Shown: positions 26,428 to 36,353 of the stretch, in pieces | Numbering within the stretch: position 1 is the first letter of the stretch | Layout of the letters: each line of letters opens with the position of its first letter | NCBI GenBank assembly: GCA_006247105.1 | Contig: CM016926.1 | Span: 1,364,001-1,428,000 of the forward strand | Source: Giardia muris | Taxonomy: Eukaryota > Fornicata > Diplomonadida > Hexamitidae | Reading direction: 5' to 3' | Length of the DNA: 64,000 nt | Translations under genes and position numbers: made by a program | The notes under the pieces: model-generated | Database searches by the model: none | The model's input: the letters and a program-made list of their open reading frames with translations, nothing else | What the model was told of the DNA's origin: nothing

Positions 26428-27166
26428 CCTGAGGATGCTCGTCTCTAAGATCATTCAGGCGCTTATCCAATGCTGCAGGACTGTGGTCGCTGTTACGGAA
26501 GCGATCGTAATCATACTTGTTGTTCCCGACGGTGATGATCGGTTTCGCTTGTTGCTTGGCTCCAGGAGTAGTCCTATCGACAAGCTCAACAAACTGCTTG
26601 TAAGGAGACAATGAGGTTGGAGGACTGGCGCCCGTGATCTTCTCGACCGGCTCAACAGACCCATACTCCATCCTTCGTGCACAATCGTTGAGGTCACCCA
26701 TCGTATCAGCCTCCTCGGTGATATGGACATACCTCTCGGTAGTGAAGCCAAGATTGCTCAGCTGCCTTTGGCGTTCCTGCTTGTAGGCGTTTTCGTCGAT
26801 GCTCTTATCGTCCCCATAACGCTGATAATTCGGGTTGAGCACCGCATCGATGTGTTCCTTGATCTGCTCATCCTCCGGAAGATGTGGGTTACGTTGTTCT
26901 CGCGTATGACGAAGCTTCTCCTTGAGTGTTTCGAGGAAGGTCTTCTTGGCGGCCCGAGCCGCAAGATTAGAGGTCAGATTCGAGAGGAACGAGTTCTCCG
27001 TCGCTAGAGGCGCGGTGGAAGCACGATCCGCACTCCCCGAAACCGACACCTGGCGAAGGTCGGGGGCCGGTGCGATCTGGACGGTCCCCGAGGGCGTGTC
27101 CATGGGGATGCCAAACGGCGTCTCGGGTTCGAACTTCGAGTCTAAGCGTGCATCATGGAGAGCCAT
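26423..27166 (-). CDS. Hypothetical protein, 247 aa, polar
   Basis: A hydrophilic, probably partly disordered protein of no recognised family. A helical, charged stretch lies near residues 70-115 (KKTFLETLKEKLRHTREQRN), and Pro/Ser/Thr-rich stretches occur near residues 180-215. There is no signal peptide or membrane segment. The start codon is preceded on its strand by a 7-A tract. It faces the metallophosphoesterase with 16 nt between ATGs. Confidence 0.75.
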   Translation of the reverse strand: MALHDARLDSKFEPETPFGIPMDTPSGTVQIAPAPDLRQVSVSGSADRASTAPLATENSFLSNLTSNLAARAAKKTFLETLKEKLRHTREQRNPHLPEDEQIKEHIDAVLNPNYQRYGDDKSIDENAYKQERQRQLSNLGFTTERYVHITEEADTMGDLNDCARRMEYGSVEPVEKITGASPPTSLSPYKQFVELVDRTTPGAKQQAKPIITVGNNKYDYDRFRNSDHSPAALDKRLNDLRDEHPQE

Positions 27167-27182
27167 TTTTTTGAAGGGCGCG

Positions 27183-28886
27183 ATGTTCGAGGATAACCAT
27201 CAGCTCACCCTCCTTGTCATCTCCGACGTCCGTGGAGACTTCTTCCGGCTAGACGCCCTGCTTACCGAGCTGAAGCGGGAGCAGGTCTTGCCCCACGCCG
27301 TCCTCGTCGTTGGAGGCCTCACCTGTGGTGACCCCACTCATTTCAATGAGGATGAGCATGTGATTGATACCCTGGCGCAGTATTCGAGTGTCGCTCGAAT
27401 ACTTCCGCGCTTCGCCCCGACCGTGCTCGTCGTCTATGGCGCTTCAGACCCTAGTGTCACTCTTCGTAGAATGCAAACTCAGGATACACTCCACTCGGCG
27501 TTAATGAGTGGGCACATCTCCGAGTTCAGTATGATTTTCGACGTCTCCCTCTGTGCCGTTCGGCTCGCCCCCTTTCTAGTGGTGGTGGGAGCATCGGGTG
27601 CGGCCGGAACTCCCCCAGTCCATGATTACAAGCCGGCCCTTATCGACAGTCCTATAGATGCTACGCCAGTCCATTCCGGTCTTTGTCGTGACTCTCAACT
27701 AGATCTTCCAATTACCGTTGGTTCCAAGAACATTCCTCGGCTTTGCACGACCCCCGAACCTGTCCTTAACGATCCCCACCCTATCCGGGATCCATACCCT
27801 CCATATCCTTTTGGACCTTTCACATCACCGTATCAACTCGTTGAGTGCCTGCACAACTCCGCCAAGTATACGCATGAGATGAACACACATACGTTCTATG
27901 TGCAGGCTGTACGAGCATATCAGCAGGTTCTTGAGCAAGTTGCTCAAAAAGTATCTTTTGACAATAGTACCACCTCTTCAGGGACTTGGAAATTAACACC
28001 GGACTCGATGATGGTCGCCCTCCTACGATTCTCCCTTGCGACCGAGGAGCTCTCACGAGAGGAACGCCATGCTATTAGGCAGTATGGCCCAGCCTTCGGT
28101 ATCTCCGCGGAAAGGATTCACGAATTGCTTCCGGATCAGCGCGACGACATATTAGGGGGTGTTGTGAAGGAGTCGATCTTGCCTCCTAGTCAGCGCTTCG
28201 ATGCTAGCTCCCCCATCCAAAATGACCTTCGTGATCACATCCCTACTATTCATCCACCCCTATCTTATCCGGTTCTGGACTCAATGGGGAAGACGGTCGA
28301 TTTCTTACAGATCTACCGCAAGAAGGTGTCCTTGGCGAACGAGTTTGCCCCCATACACGAACGGAATACTACGGTAATTGTGAGTAATGGTGCTGTGGTT
28401 GAAACTCCATTGGATCAGGAAACCATTGGTGCCTTCCACCGCCAGCTTATTAGTCGCCCTGGCCAGCTCATCCTGGCCGCTAACGTCTGCACCCTTTCGT
28501 CTATCTTCATAGATAAGCCGCGTCCCGGCTGGAAGAAGGCTTATGAGGCCGTTGAGACTCTTCGTCGATATGACCGAGAACGTGATAGCCTAATCCTTTT
28601 GACACATCAAGGACCTGCTGGTACCTCAACCACTTGGGATAGCACACGTGATGTTGAGACGGGCTCGGAAGGTCTTCGATCGCTCGCTAAGACGATGCCA
28701 CGAGTCATTGCACATCTTCATGGTCGAACCCATACTCCCCGTGCAACGAAGGATATGCTGGATGATACTCTGGTTTTCAATCCGGGGAGTTTACAAGGCG
28801 GGTGCTATGGCCTTATCAGCTTGGAACGAGATGGTGCTCGTTGGGTCATCACAGACGCGTCGACACACCAATTACGCCTTTCATGA
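27183..28886 (+). CDS. Metallophosphoesterase-fold protein with degenerate active site, 567 aa
   Basis: The ends of the protein match the calcineurin-like phosphoesterase fold of the small YfcE/MJ0936 type. N-terminal: LLVISDVRGDFFRLDALLTEL, VLVVGGLTCGD, VLVVYGASDPS. C-terminal: LILLTHQGPAG, VIAHLHGRTHTPRA and VFNPGSLQGGCYGLISL. The metal ligands are partly lost: the usual D-x-H is D-V-R, the GDxxDR motif is replaced by GGLTCG, and GNHD/E is GASD. HGRTH remains. About 300 residues of variable sequence separate the halves. The start is the ATG at 27183; a longer frame from 26922 would overlap the divergent gene. An inactive or altered enzyme is inferred. Confidence 0.72.
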   Translation: MFEDNHQLTLLVISDVRGDFFRLDALLTELKREQVLPHAVLVVGGLTCGDPTHFNEDEHVIDTLAQYSSVARILPRFAPTVLVVYGASDPSVTLRRMQTQDTLHSALMSGHISEFSMIFDVSLCAVRLAPFLVVVGASGAAGTPPVHDYKPALIDSPIDATPVHSGLCRDSQLDLPITVGSKNIPRLCTTPEPVLNDPHPIRDPYPPYPFGPFTSPYQLVECLHNSAKYTHEMNTHTFYVQAVRAYQQVLEQVAQKVSFDNSTTSSGTWKLTPDSMMVALLRFSLATEELSREERHAIRQYGPAFGISAERIHELLPDQRDDILGGVVKESILPPSQRFDASSPIQNDLRDHIPTIHPPLSYPVLDSMGKTVDFLQIYRKKVSLANEFAPIHERNTTVIVSNGAVVETPLDQETIGAFHRQLISRPGQLILAANVCTLSSIFIDKPRPGWKKAYEAVETLRRYDRERDSLILLTHQGPAGTSTTWDSTRDVETGSEGLRSLAKTMPRVIAHLHGRTHTPRATKDMLDDTLVFNPGSLQGGCYGLISLERDGARWVITDASTHQLRLS

Positions 28887-28891
28887 CACGC

Positions 28892-29842
28892 TCAGAGGTT
28901 CTTCACAACAAGCTTCGTCTCAATGTTTGCTTTGCAAAGGGGACATTGGGAGATCTTCTGGCTGCACTCGTGACAGACGGAAAGGTGGTTGCACGGGGTA
29001 AGCACAATATTCGGGCCTCTTTCGAAGCAGATGACGCAGTTCTCCCGCTTCAATGCCTCTTGAGCAACTCGACGCCAGTGAACCAGTTCCATCTCCAGTT
29101 CGCTGAGCTTCTGATAGTTGAGGGCCTCCAGGTCCTCAGGCTTGAGAGGGCTCAGCTCTAAGATGTTGATCTTCGGCTCTTCGAGCTGTTGAGCTAGGCG
29201 TGCTAGTAATTTCTCCGTACTCATCTGTTGTATGGTTGTTTCACTAAGCTGGAGCTTTAGACGAGGCACTAGGTGTCTAAGAGGGCGAACTAGCCGTATC
29301 ACTGTCTCTCCAACACTTCCCGTACCCCGAGTCTGCAGAGTTAGTGTTGCATCCATCCAGGGCTGTGAGGACTGTTTCTTCTGCGTTAGGACAGCGACAC
29401 GATTATTGTTAATCACGAAGTATGTTCCAGAAGCTGGAAGGAACCCAATACCGACCTGTGAGCCAAGTCCAAATAAGAAGTACTCGGCCGCTTCTCTGGA
29501 GGCTAGAGCAGGCATCTCACTAGACGAATAGCGGACGGTGACCGCACCATGATGCAGGATTAGGGTGATTGACGTGTCCAAAGGTAAGCTCTCGATCGAG
29601 ACCTCCATGTAGGCGGAGGTGTATGTCCCGTCGGCGTCGGGGGGTGGAAGCTCGACAAGGTCGACGTTACTACGAAGAAAGCTGGCAGGAATGCTGAGCA
29701 AGGCCAAAGGAGCCGTGATAGAGACGAGATCGTTGACGATGCCTGTCCTCAGCGTTATCATGCCATCTGGGAGCATACTCAGCGTCCAATTGCTACCCTC
29801 AGGGCTATTCAAGATCTGAAGACAAGAAAGTACCTCTTTCAT
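28892..29842 (-). CDS. RING-finger protein, 316 aa (putative E3 ubiquitin ligase)
   Basis: The last 50 residues form a C3HC4 RING of the type found at the C-terminus of MUL1/IAP-like ligases: CVIC, then TPCNHLSVCHEC, then CPLC, all eight ligands present. Upstream is a charged helix (LKPEDLEALNYQKLSELEMELVHWRRVAQEALKRE), possibly a dimerising coiled coil. The N-terminal 200 residues are beta-rich and unassigned. No membrane segment is visible. It would transfer ubiquitin in the cytosol. Its stop lies 5 nt from the phosphoesterase stop (convergent), and its start 16 nt beyond the stop of the upstream gamma-tubulin complex gene. Confidence 0.87.
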   Translation of the reverse strand: MKEVLSCLQILNSPEGSNWTLSMLPDGMITLRTGIVNDLVSITAPLALLSIPASFLRSNVDLVELPPPDADGTYTSAYMEVSIESLPLDTSITLILHHGAVTVRYSSSEMPALASREAAEYFLFGLGSQVGIGFLPASGTYFVINNNRVAVLTQKKQSSQPWMDATLTLQTRGTGSVGETVIRLVRPLRHLVPRLKLQLSETTIQQMSTEKLLARLAQQLEEPKINILELSPLKPEDLEALNYQKLSELEMELVHWRRVAQEALKRENCVICFERGPNIVLTPCNHLSVCHECSQKISQCPLCKANIETKLVVKNL

Positions 29843-29858
29843 TCTCCTTGGTTTTATA

Positions 29859-32800
29859 TCAGTGCTGATATTGAAGAAGAACCTCTTCGTATTGCTCCAT
29901 CCCGAAGCTAACGGCGTAGCGTGCGAGGATCTTGCAGCAGGTGTCTATGGCCTCGGTGATTTGCTCACCTAGTAGAGTTGTGGTCCGATATAACTGACTG
30001 AGTCGTCCTTCATCGGCCACCTCTCGTGCCTCTTCATTGAAGAACTCTCTGGCACTGTTACAGAATAGTGCGATGGCGCCATACAATCGTCGTAAGGCCT
30101 CGCGCATCTCCCTATGTTGATTACTAGTGAAGAGCCGAGCAAGTGCTGATGCTACTAACGTGTGGAAGAGGTCTATGGAGCGAAGAAACTGCTCTCCACG
30201 CGTCAAGACCTCATAGATGCACCTTTTAGCAGAGCTGATCGCAGCCTGAAGGTTTCCATGCAAGAACCGTACAAGGATCTGTAGAAACGAGAAGGCACGA
30301 TGTCGCGTGGCGAGGATAAGTCTAGTACGGCGTGTGATATTGTGCTTGTTAATACTTCCTTTCCTTGAGACAACGGCTCCGACCCAAAGGTCTTGGAGTG
30401 CGAAGAGGTGTCTTGATGCCGCAAAAAGGGCGCGAAATGCCGAGTTGAAGGCGGGCTGGACATCGGTATAGAACAGCTGCTCGAATAGAGGACTAACCTC
30501 TGAGAAGTCTAGGAAGAGCGTGAAGTTCATCATATCACGCTCCTCAACCTTGAGGTGAGGGACAAGACCATCGGCCATCATTGGCTGGACCGAATGGACC
30601 AAAGAAAGGATGTTCTGTAAGTCTGATGCCGCAATGATGCTTTGCAATGGAAGCTTGGATTCTGGATTACAAAGCTTCTCAACACTACTCACATACGCAT
30701 TAATCAGCCTTACAAGCCTTGCATCGCCAACTGCCTCATAGCGGGCTCGCAACTCATTGAGCGCAGTCGATGAGGTTTTGGGTGTGATGGCCAAATTGAT
30801 AACATGTAATCCGACGTTGACATAAGGTCTATAGCCATGAAGAGCATCCGAGATGATCTCGTAGCAATGAGCATCGGTAAGCCAACCTGAGTCCTGGATG
30901 TATGCGTCCTGGATCGAGATCATTCTAGTCGTTAAGACCCCATCGAGAAGGAAAAAGATATCACAAACTGTCTCTATGCATGGGAAGAGATTGCTCTGAT
31001 ATAACGCGAAGTTACAGAAGACCGTGTTCATCACCGTGTTCAAGAGGCCAAGAGGCGCAATATACTCGTCGATAAAGGTCGAGGGCGAGCGTGTAAGAAC
31101 CTCGATCGCCCTCGGAGACAAGGGCGTACCACTGATAATAACGGGGCCAATTTGCTCGCATAGATCCGCATCCTCCTCTCCCACTAAGACTCGCTCGTCC
31201 GAAGAAGAACAACCCTTGACATCCGAACACAATAGTTCCAGGTCCAAGTGTCGGAAGTATTCGTTCAGAAACGTGGCCTCATCGTACACGATCTCGGGTG
31301 TCTCATAGTCGGTGTTCTGAAGCACCTCACGTGCCGTCTTCCAAGTGCGCTTCCGAAGAGGTCGTGTGCTTTCGGGAAAGACTAGTGGCATCTCCGGTAC
31401 TCTGATCTCTTCCTTGGCCACATCCTCAATAGCCTCTATTCTTTGTTCATTGGAATGTTCCACTTGCGTATTAGAGGTTTCCGTTATATCAGATGCCTCC
31501 AAGTATTGTAGAAATGGACGCGCCTCCTTTGCAACTAGCGTTGTAAATTGCATGTCCAGCTCTTCCTTGGTTAGAATAAGGCCGAGCTTCTGAAGCCTTG
31601 ATCCAAACTCTTCGCGCATGTCATGAAGGACAGCTTCAATCTCTTCTCGTTGTACGACGACTCCAGGAAGAAGGGTCTCGCCTGTTATTTGCGTATCACT
31701 TCCTTTCTTCTCAACGGTGTGTGCTTCTGCCACTAACCTATTCTCTTCTGCAATGCCCTGTTCAAGAAGGCGTTTACGCCTCCGTAGTTCATCAACGATC
31801 TCACGCATGGCCTCTTCTTGCTCATAGATCGATGGGCCTATGATAGGACGTGGTGCAAATTGAGAATGGATCGTCCTCTCAAGAAAGACCTCTTCAGAAG
31901 GAGGATTTGGAGGTACAAACTCACGTCTATACGATAAGTGCAGGGCTTCCAAACGCTTATTGATCGAGTCCTCAGTGTCAAGCACCGGGCCAAGAGAAGT
32001 GGCAATAATTTCAGCATATATGAAAAGGACGCGTGTCAACTGCAAGTATGAGCTCCGAACGACGCCAATGAACTGTGCTAACCCAGAGAGGCCGATGAGC
32101 AGACGTGCATGTGGTTTCAGACATAAAGGCAACCAGATTGGTGGGTCGGGTTGAGAAAGGTGTCTTATTAAGTCACCATGCGTTGTGGAATATAACAATC
32201 GATTGAAGAGAATATCATCCGACCCTGGAAGGGCATAGAAGCTTGCCTTATCAAGCTGCATGATTGTAGATGGCCTTTTAGAACCTCCAGAAAGAGTACT
32301 GAAAATCTGTATGAAGATACGGCGTGTTATCTTGGCTAGAATTAAGTGGGATGCTAGACCAAGGAAACGAAGAAGAGAACTATCGGGAGCCGCGGGAAGG
32401 GTTGCGATCTCGCCCACACAGTAGTCAAGGACCTCAATACTGCGTGCGAACTGGTTCGATTCAATACAGTGCATCAGAAACGTCTCATATCTAGCCACTA
32501 GGGTATGGACCATGTCAAGCTCTTGGACCTGTGCTAGAGTCACTGGATGGCGTAGCTTATCAGCGTCGATAAAGGCCTCCATGAACTCAGCCGTTATATG
32601 AGTGGCAGCTTGTCGTAGGTCGCGAATCCCGAAATGAGATTCAACGAACAATCTTCGGAGTTCTTCATCCGAAGCCGCATAGATGTTAGGTACCATGAAG
32701 GCTGTCGTATTGGTACCGGCTATGACCTTTGGCCACAGGATTAGGCTAGCACGAAGGGTTGAGGACTTGAGAGCATTGAGAAGGTCTTCAAGAGTCATGA

Positions 32801-33389
32801 GTATATTTGGCTGTGGTCCAAGGAAGTTAAGCACCTTCTTATCCAGAAGCGCATCCCGTAGGTGAAGTTGATACTGTTCCAAACAATTGCTCGGGGTTAT
32901 CTCCTCTTTCGTTTGTTCCACCATGGAGACTATAGTTTCAGCCCCACGTGGAGTACTTGCAATGTCCATAGGGCAAGGATAAAGAAGAGCCTCCAGAGGT
33001 GTCAAGTCCTCCTTACCAATCCCTCTGATTCGTATATTCCTTACGGTTGAAGGAGAGGCACGAAGAAGTAGAAGGACGACAATCATTGAGTACGTTGGTC
33101 GAACCATATCATCCTCGAGTCCATCGAAGAGTAGCTCGATGACCTGCCGGACCCGTCCAGCACGTGGATCGGCAACCAGCTCGGCGGCTGAAAAGACCTC
33201 CGCGACAATCGGTAGCGGTAACGGTTCTTCGGGGAAACGGTTTTCGAAGCGAGTGATATGATTCCCATAGTCCACGAATCCGAGTAGGTGCTCCCAGACG
33301 GTGGCCACAGCGCGCCGTCGGACCCCCCGGGCCGTCTCGGGTGGGAGCAACGCCCCCGCACACTCCTGGACCAGAACGCTCAGACTCAT
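29859..33389 (-). CDS. Gamma-tubulin complex component (GCP/Spc97-Spc98 family)
   Basis: A 1176-aa protein whose C-terminal third fits the GCP fold: helices around FNSAFRALFAASRHLFALQDLWVGAV, then RHRAFSFLQILVRFLHGNLQAAISSAK, and FHTLVASALARLF ... LRRLYGAIALFCNSAREFF, matching the Spc97/98 pattern that binds gamma-tubulin. A central helical region (QSNLFPCIETVCDIFFLLDGVL) matches GRIP1-like parts. An internal linker of charged residues lies around 560-700. It would nucleate microtubules at the basal bodies or spindle. Which GCP (2, 3 or 4-6) is not resolved. The ATG at 33389 is chosen because it sits 7 bp from the divergent lipase start. Confidence 0.72.
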   Translation of the reverse strand: MSLSVLVQECAGALLPPETARGVRRRAVATVWEHLLGFVDYGNHITRFENRFPEEPLPLPIVAEVFSAAELVADPRAGRVRQVIELLFDGLEDDMVRPTYSMIVVLLLLRASPSTVRNIRIRGIGKEDLTPLEALLYPCPMDIASTPRGAETIVSMVEQTKEEITPSNCLEQYQLHLRDALLDKKVLNFLGPQPNILMTLEDLLNALKSSTLRASLILWPKVIAGTNTTAFMVPNIYAASDEELRRLFVESHFGIRDLRQAATHITAEFMEAFIDADKLRHPVTLAQVQELDMVHTLVARYETFLMHCIESNQFARSIEVLDYCVGEIATLPAAPDSSLLRFLGLASHLILAKITRRIFIQIFSTLSGGSKRPSTIMQLDKASFYALPGSDDILFNRLLYSTTHGDLIRHLSQPDPPIWLPLCLKPHARLLIGLSGLAQFIGVVRSSYLQLTRVLFIYAEIIATSLGPVLDTEDSINKRLEALHLSYRREFVPPNPPSEEVFLERTIHSQFAPRPIIGPSIYEQEEAMREIVDELRRRKRLLEQGIAEENRLVAEAHTVEKKGSDTQITGETLLPGVVVQREEIEAVLHDMREEFGSRLQKLGLILTKEELDMQFTTLVAKEARPFLQYLEASDITETSNTQVEHSNEQRIEAIEDVAKEEIRVPEMPLVFPESTRPLRKRTWKTAREVLQNTDYETPEIVYDEATFLNEYFRHLDLELLCSDVKGCSSSDERVLVGEEDADLCEQIGPVIISGTPLSPRAIEVLTRSPSTFIDEYIAPLGLLNTVMNTVFCNFALYQSNLFPCIETVCDIFFLLDGVLTTRMISIQDAYIQDSGWLTDAHCYEIISDALHGYRPYVNVGLHVINLAITPKTSSTALNELRARYEAVGDARLVRLINAYVSSVEKLCNPESKLPLQSIIAASDLQNILSLVHSVQPMMADGLVPHLKVEERDMMNFTLFLDFSEVSPLFEQLFYTDVQPAFNSAFRALFAASRHLFALQDLWVGAVVSRKGSINKHNITRRTRLILATRHRAFSFLQILVRFLHGNLQAAISSAKRCIYEVLTRGEQFLRSIDLFHTLVASALARLFTSNQHREMREALRRLYGAIALFCNSAREFFNEEAREVADEGRLSQLYRTTTLLGEQITEAIDTCCKILARYAVSFGMEQYEEVLLQYQH

Positions 33390-33396
33390 TTTACCA
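33390..33396. promoter_or_regulatory. 7-bp bidirectional start region
   Basis: TTTACCA lies between the two divergent ATGs (33389 minus, 33397 plus). It is the third such heptamer in the window. Confidence 0.5.
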
Positions 33397-35232
33397 ATGG
33401 CTCGCGAGATCATAGCTCGGGCTCGTAGAAAAATGGTTAGCGCACTCGGGAGCATGCGGGAATCGTTTCACATGCTTGGGGAGCTCCTCGGACTTCTTGG
33501 GGCCGAGCTGCCGAAGACGCCCTCTGGTCGTCTCAAATGGTTACGAACCGTCTCCATGGAGGACGTTCAGCCCTATACTGACTACTTGGTCGGAGACGAG
33601 GTGGTGAGTGTCCAATTTATCCGGACTCTCCAACGGTTCTGTGAAGCCTCAATCGGGATCTATGGATGTGGCCATATCAAGGTTGACCTGACACACAAGG
33701 CGGGAGAGCTCCCAAAGAGTTCCCTTTGGAGACGGTTGCAAATTCCTTTGGCTCGTCTTCTCTACTCGGTCACTTCCAGGAGGGAGACGTCCAACTCCTT
33801 ATCACAATTGGTTCGAGATACGAAGGAGATGCGAGAGGTGGACATCGAATACCATGCAGAAGGAGCTTCTTCTCAGGTTCATCAAGAAGAGGTGAGTGCC
33901 TTAGGTTCCATGAGGCAATATACCGGTGCTAGAGTAGATGTGCGCCTACCCATGCCCGACCAGCAATGTCAGTACACCATTCCGACCTCTTCTGTTTACC
34001 CTCTTCCTCAGATAGATCTGGAACGATATTTGGAAAGCGATCATTATTTGCATCAACAGGGTTATAGGTTAGCGCTTCCCGACCATACGGAGTTTGTCGG
34101 TATGACGAGTAAGTACCGTGGGCCATTACGAGTGGACAAGAAGGCCTTTGCACGACGCCTCGGATTACCCCCGGCAAGCATTCTTGCATTTAACACTCAG
34201 AATAGATACTTCGAGCTTCCCTATGTCGTCTATGCCGACCATGCACGTCAGGAGCTCGTCCTGGTCATCCGTGGGACGATGACCTTCGCAGACCTTTCCG
34301 TTGACCTTCTGACAGATTGTGCCGCCGTCACTATCCCTCCATACGATTTTGGAGCGCAAGTCAGGGCTCTTCAAGACGCTGGGCATAAGGGTCATGCACT
34401 CAACCTCCATACCATTCGTCGAGTACAAGCGGCTTGTGCCGTACAGGACGAGAACTATGCGCATTATGGCGCATATGTCTGCGCATCCCGGATATATTAT
34501 GACGTCCTCTCCGTCATGCAGCGCTTCGTCGCACAAGAGGGAAAGCGATCGGAATACAGAATTATTTTTACTGGACATAGCCTTGGTGGAGGTGTGGCGG
34601 CATTATTGGGACTCTTCTTCCGGGATTTGTTTGGAGAACGTGTACATGTCTATGGGTATGGAACTCCTAGAATCATCTCTCCAACCCTTGCAGCCGCCGT
34701 TCCAAACTCGTATCATCTCGTCTTCCAGAATGACATGATTCCCAGATTGCACTTCAGAGCGGTCTATGGTCTGATGTGGCGCCTATCGCTACGCGCAGAG
34801 ATTGCGCGGCGGAAACTGATCGTGCCAATGGAACGTCAGTCGGGCCCGATCGAATTACCATTTGACTGTAAGGATACCGCCGACCTTGACGACGCCGAGT
34901 TGGTCAAGCTCTATACGACAAGGCATCTTGTTGCAGAAGAACCGGCCAGTATCTTACCTCTTTGGCCACCCGGTCGTCTCCTAGTACTCGACCTTCTTTC
35001 GCCCATGGGGGAGCATACTTATACGTTAGGAGAGCTACGAGATTACTTCCGAAAGGAGAAGCTTCATGACCTTCGAAGCCATACCTTTGCACGCCTACGT
35101 GAGGTCTCTCCAGAAGCACTGGACGAGCTCATCCTATCACGAGAGTTATGGGCAGATCACCTGGCATATTACACGGGTCTTCTCTTGTTGCTTTATGGCT
35201 ACGCCGAGGATGACGGAAATGACAGGAAATAA
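33397..35232 (+). CDS. Class-3 lipase (alpha/beta hydrolase), 611 aa
   Basis: The lipase core runs from about residue 265 to 500. ELVLVIRGTMTFADLSVDLLTDC gives the oxyanion strand, and TGHSLGGGVAALLGLFF carries the nucleophile Ser395 in GHSLGG. The following VHVYGYGTPRIISP and NSYHLVFQNDMIPRLHF contain the likely catalytic Asp in NDMIPRL, as in sn1-specific diacylglycerol lipases; the His is less certain, perhaps in the stretch near LGEHTYTLG. No membrane helices are seen, unlike animal DAGL. The N-terminal 260 residues are unassigned. The family hydrolyses acylglycerols. It starts 7 bp from the gamma-tubulin complex gene. Confidence 0.88.
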   Translation: MAREIIARARRKMVSALGSMRESFHMLGELLGLLGAELPKTPSGRLKWLRTVSMEDVQPYTDYLVGDEVVSVQFIRTLQRFCEASIGIYGCGHIKVDLTHKAGELPKSSLWRRLQIPLARLLYSVTSRRETSNSLSQLVRDTKEMREVDIEYHAEGASSQVHQEEVSALGSMRQYTGARVDVRLPMPDQQCQYTIPTSSVYPLPQIDLERYLESDHYLHQQGYRLALPDHTEFVGMTSKYRGPLRVDKKAFARRLGLPPASILAFNTQNRYFELPYVVYADHARQELVLVIRGTMTFADLSVDLLTDCAAVTIPPYDFGAQVRALQDAGHKGHALNLHTIRRVQAACAVQDENYAHYGAYVCASRIYYDVLSVMQRFVAQEGKRSEYRIIFTGHSLGGGVAALLGLFFRDLFGERVHVYGYGTPRIISPTLAAAVPNSYHLVFQNDMIPRLHFRAVYGLMWRLSLRAEIARRKLIVPMERQSGPIELPFDCKDTADLDDAELVKLYTTRHLVAEEPASILPLWPPGRLLVLDLLSPMGEHTYTLGELRDYFRKEKLHDLRSHTFARLREVSPEALDELILSRELWADHLAYYTGLLLLLYGYAEDDGNDRK

Positions 35233-35287
35233 TAAAGACGTCATATCACGTGGATATGTCTTATCAGCTCCGATTAGAACTGGGTAA

Positions 35288-36352
35288 ATGAGGAAGGTTG
35301 AAGCGAAAGGAAAGAGAAGAAAGGGGAAGAAAAAACACGCGTTGATGGCCGAGTATCCTCTATTAGATGCCCCCCTGATCGAGCTCAAGCCGGAGTTCCC
35401 GGAGAGAGTAGCCAAGAATTACTTGAGGTGTGTTGAGGTCTTCAAGACGTTGGTCCAATTCAAGGACTCGAAACGGAAGGAGTTTAGAGCAGCCGATAAC
35501 GAAATTGGCCTTTTGTTTAACAAGTTCAAGTCTGTCCCGGGCTTAGAGGACAAGCAGACGAGCGAGGAGGACTCAACACAAGAGGAAGATGAAGAAAATG
35601 ACCATAATATCGTGGTCTTCCACAAGGGGGACGCGTTTAACGGGAATGATCATATCTGGACCAGGATCGAACACAAGCTTGTTAATCCCGATGAAAGAGG
35701 CTTGTGTATGTGCTTGGCACTTGCTCATAAGCTCATACAATTCTTCCCTAACTTCAGTGAGACCAAGGGGATGGATGAGGAACGAATTCATGCTTTACGA
35801 GACTTCATCTCTAAAGCTCCAAAGGAGATACGTTTACTCGACCTCATTTACACCATAGCCATTGTACGTTGTCCAGCAGCCTTTGGATTGCTCGTGAGCC
35901 TTGAGAATCAGCGCGCTTATGCCGACGTGTTGAAACAAGGTGGGAACAAGGTCGATCCAGGCCCACACGTTCATGCCTTTACACGTGCCATCTTGATCAC
36001 GACCTTGGCTTCTCATAGTTCACCAGAGCGTAACTTCTGTCGTGAAATCCAAGAAGACATCTTCAAGACTATTGGGGAACGCCTCACTCTTGCAGAACGA
36101 ACGAGGGATGAAGGAATACTACAACAGCTCTCCGAATTGGCCATCGGGATCGGGTATATCTGTCTCACGTCAGATGACTTTGGGAACGGTGGAAATGAGC
36201 TAGCCATCATTGGGTTCGATGACCTTGAACCTGAACAGCTTCAACTGTTATGTAAGTGCTACACCATACCAATTGGTCATAACCGATGGCATCGGGAAGC
36301 CTTAATGAATCGTGTGACAGTAACAACAGCGGCACCACCACCACGACAATAG
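35288..36352 (+). CDS. Hypothetical protein, 354 aa, basic N-terminus and acidic segment
   Basis: No family was recognised. The first 17 residues are strongly basic (KGKRRKGKKK), suitable as a nuclear or nucleolar localisation signal. A Glu/Asp run occurs near residue 90-105 (EEDSTQEEDEEND). The rest is helical and could be a helical-repeat domain (for example HIWTRIEHKLVNPDERGLCMCLALAHKLI). Its stop is 1 nt from that of the convergent neighbour, the two stops forming TAGGCTA. Confidence 0.75.
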   Translation: MRKVEAKGKRRKGKKKHALMAEYPLLDAPLIELKPEFPERVAKNYLRCVEVFKTLVQFKDSKRKEFRAADNEIGLLFNKFKSVPGLEDKQTSEEDSTQEEDEENDHNIVVFHKGDAFNGNDHIWTRIEHKLVNPDERGLCMCLALAHKLIQFFPNFSETKGMDEERIHALRDFISKAPKEIRLLDLIYTIAIVRCPAAFGLLVSLENQRAYADVLKQGGNKVDPGPHVHAFTRAILITTLASHSSPERNFCREIQEDIFKTIGERLTLAERTRDEGILQQLSELAIGIGYICLTSDDFGNGGNELAIIGFDDLEPEQLQLLCKCYTIPIGHNRWHREALMNRVTVTTAAPPPRQ

Positions 36353-36353
36353 G

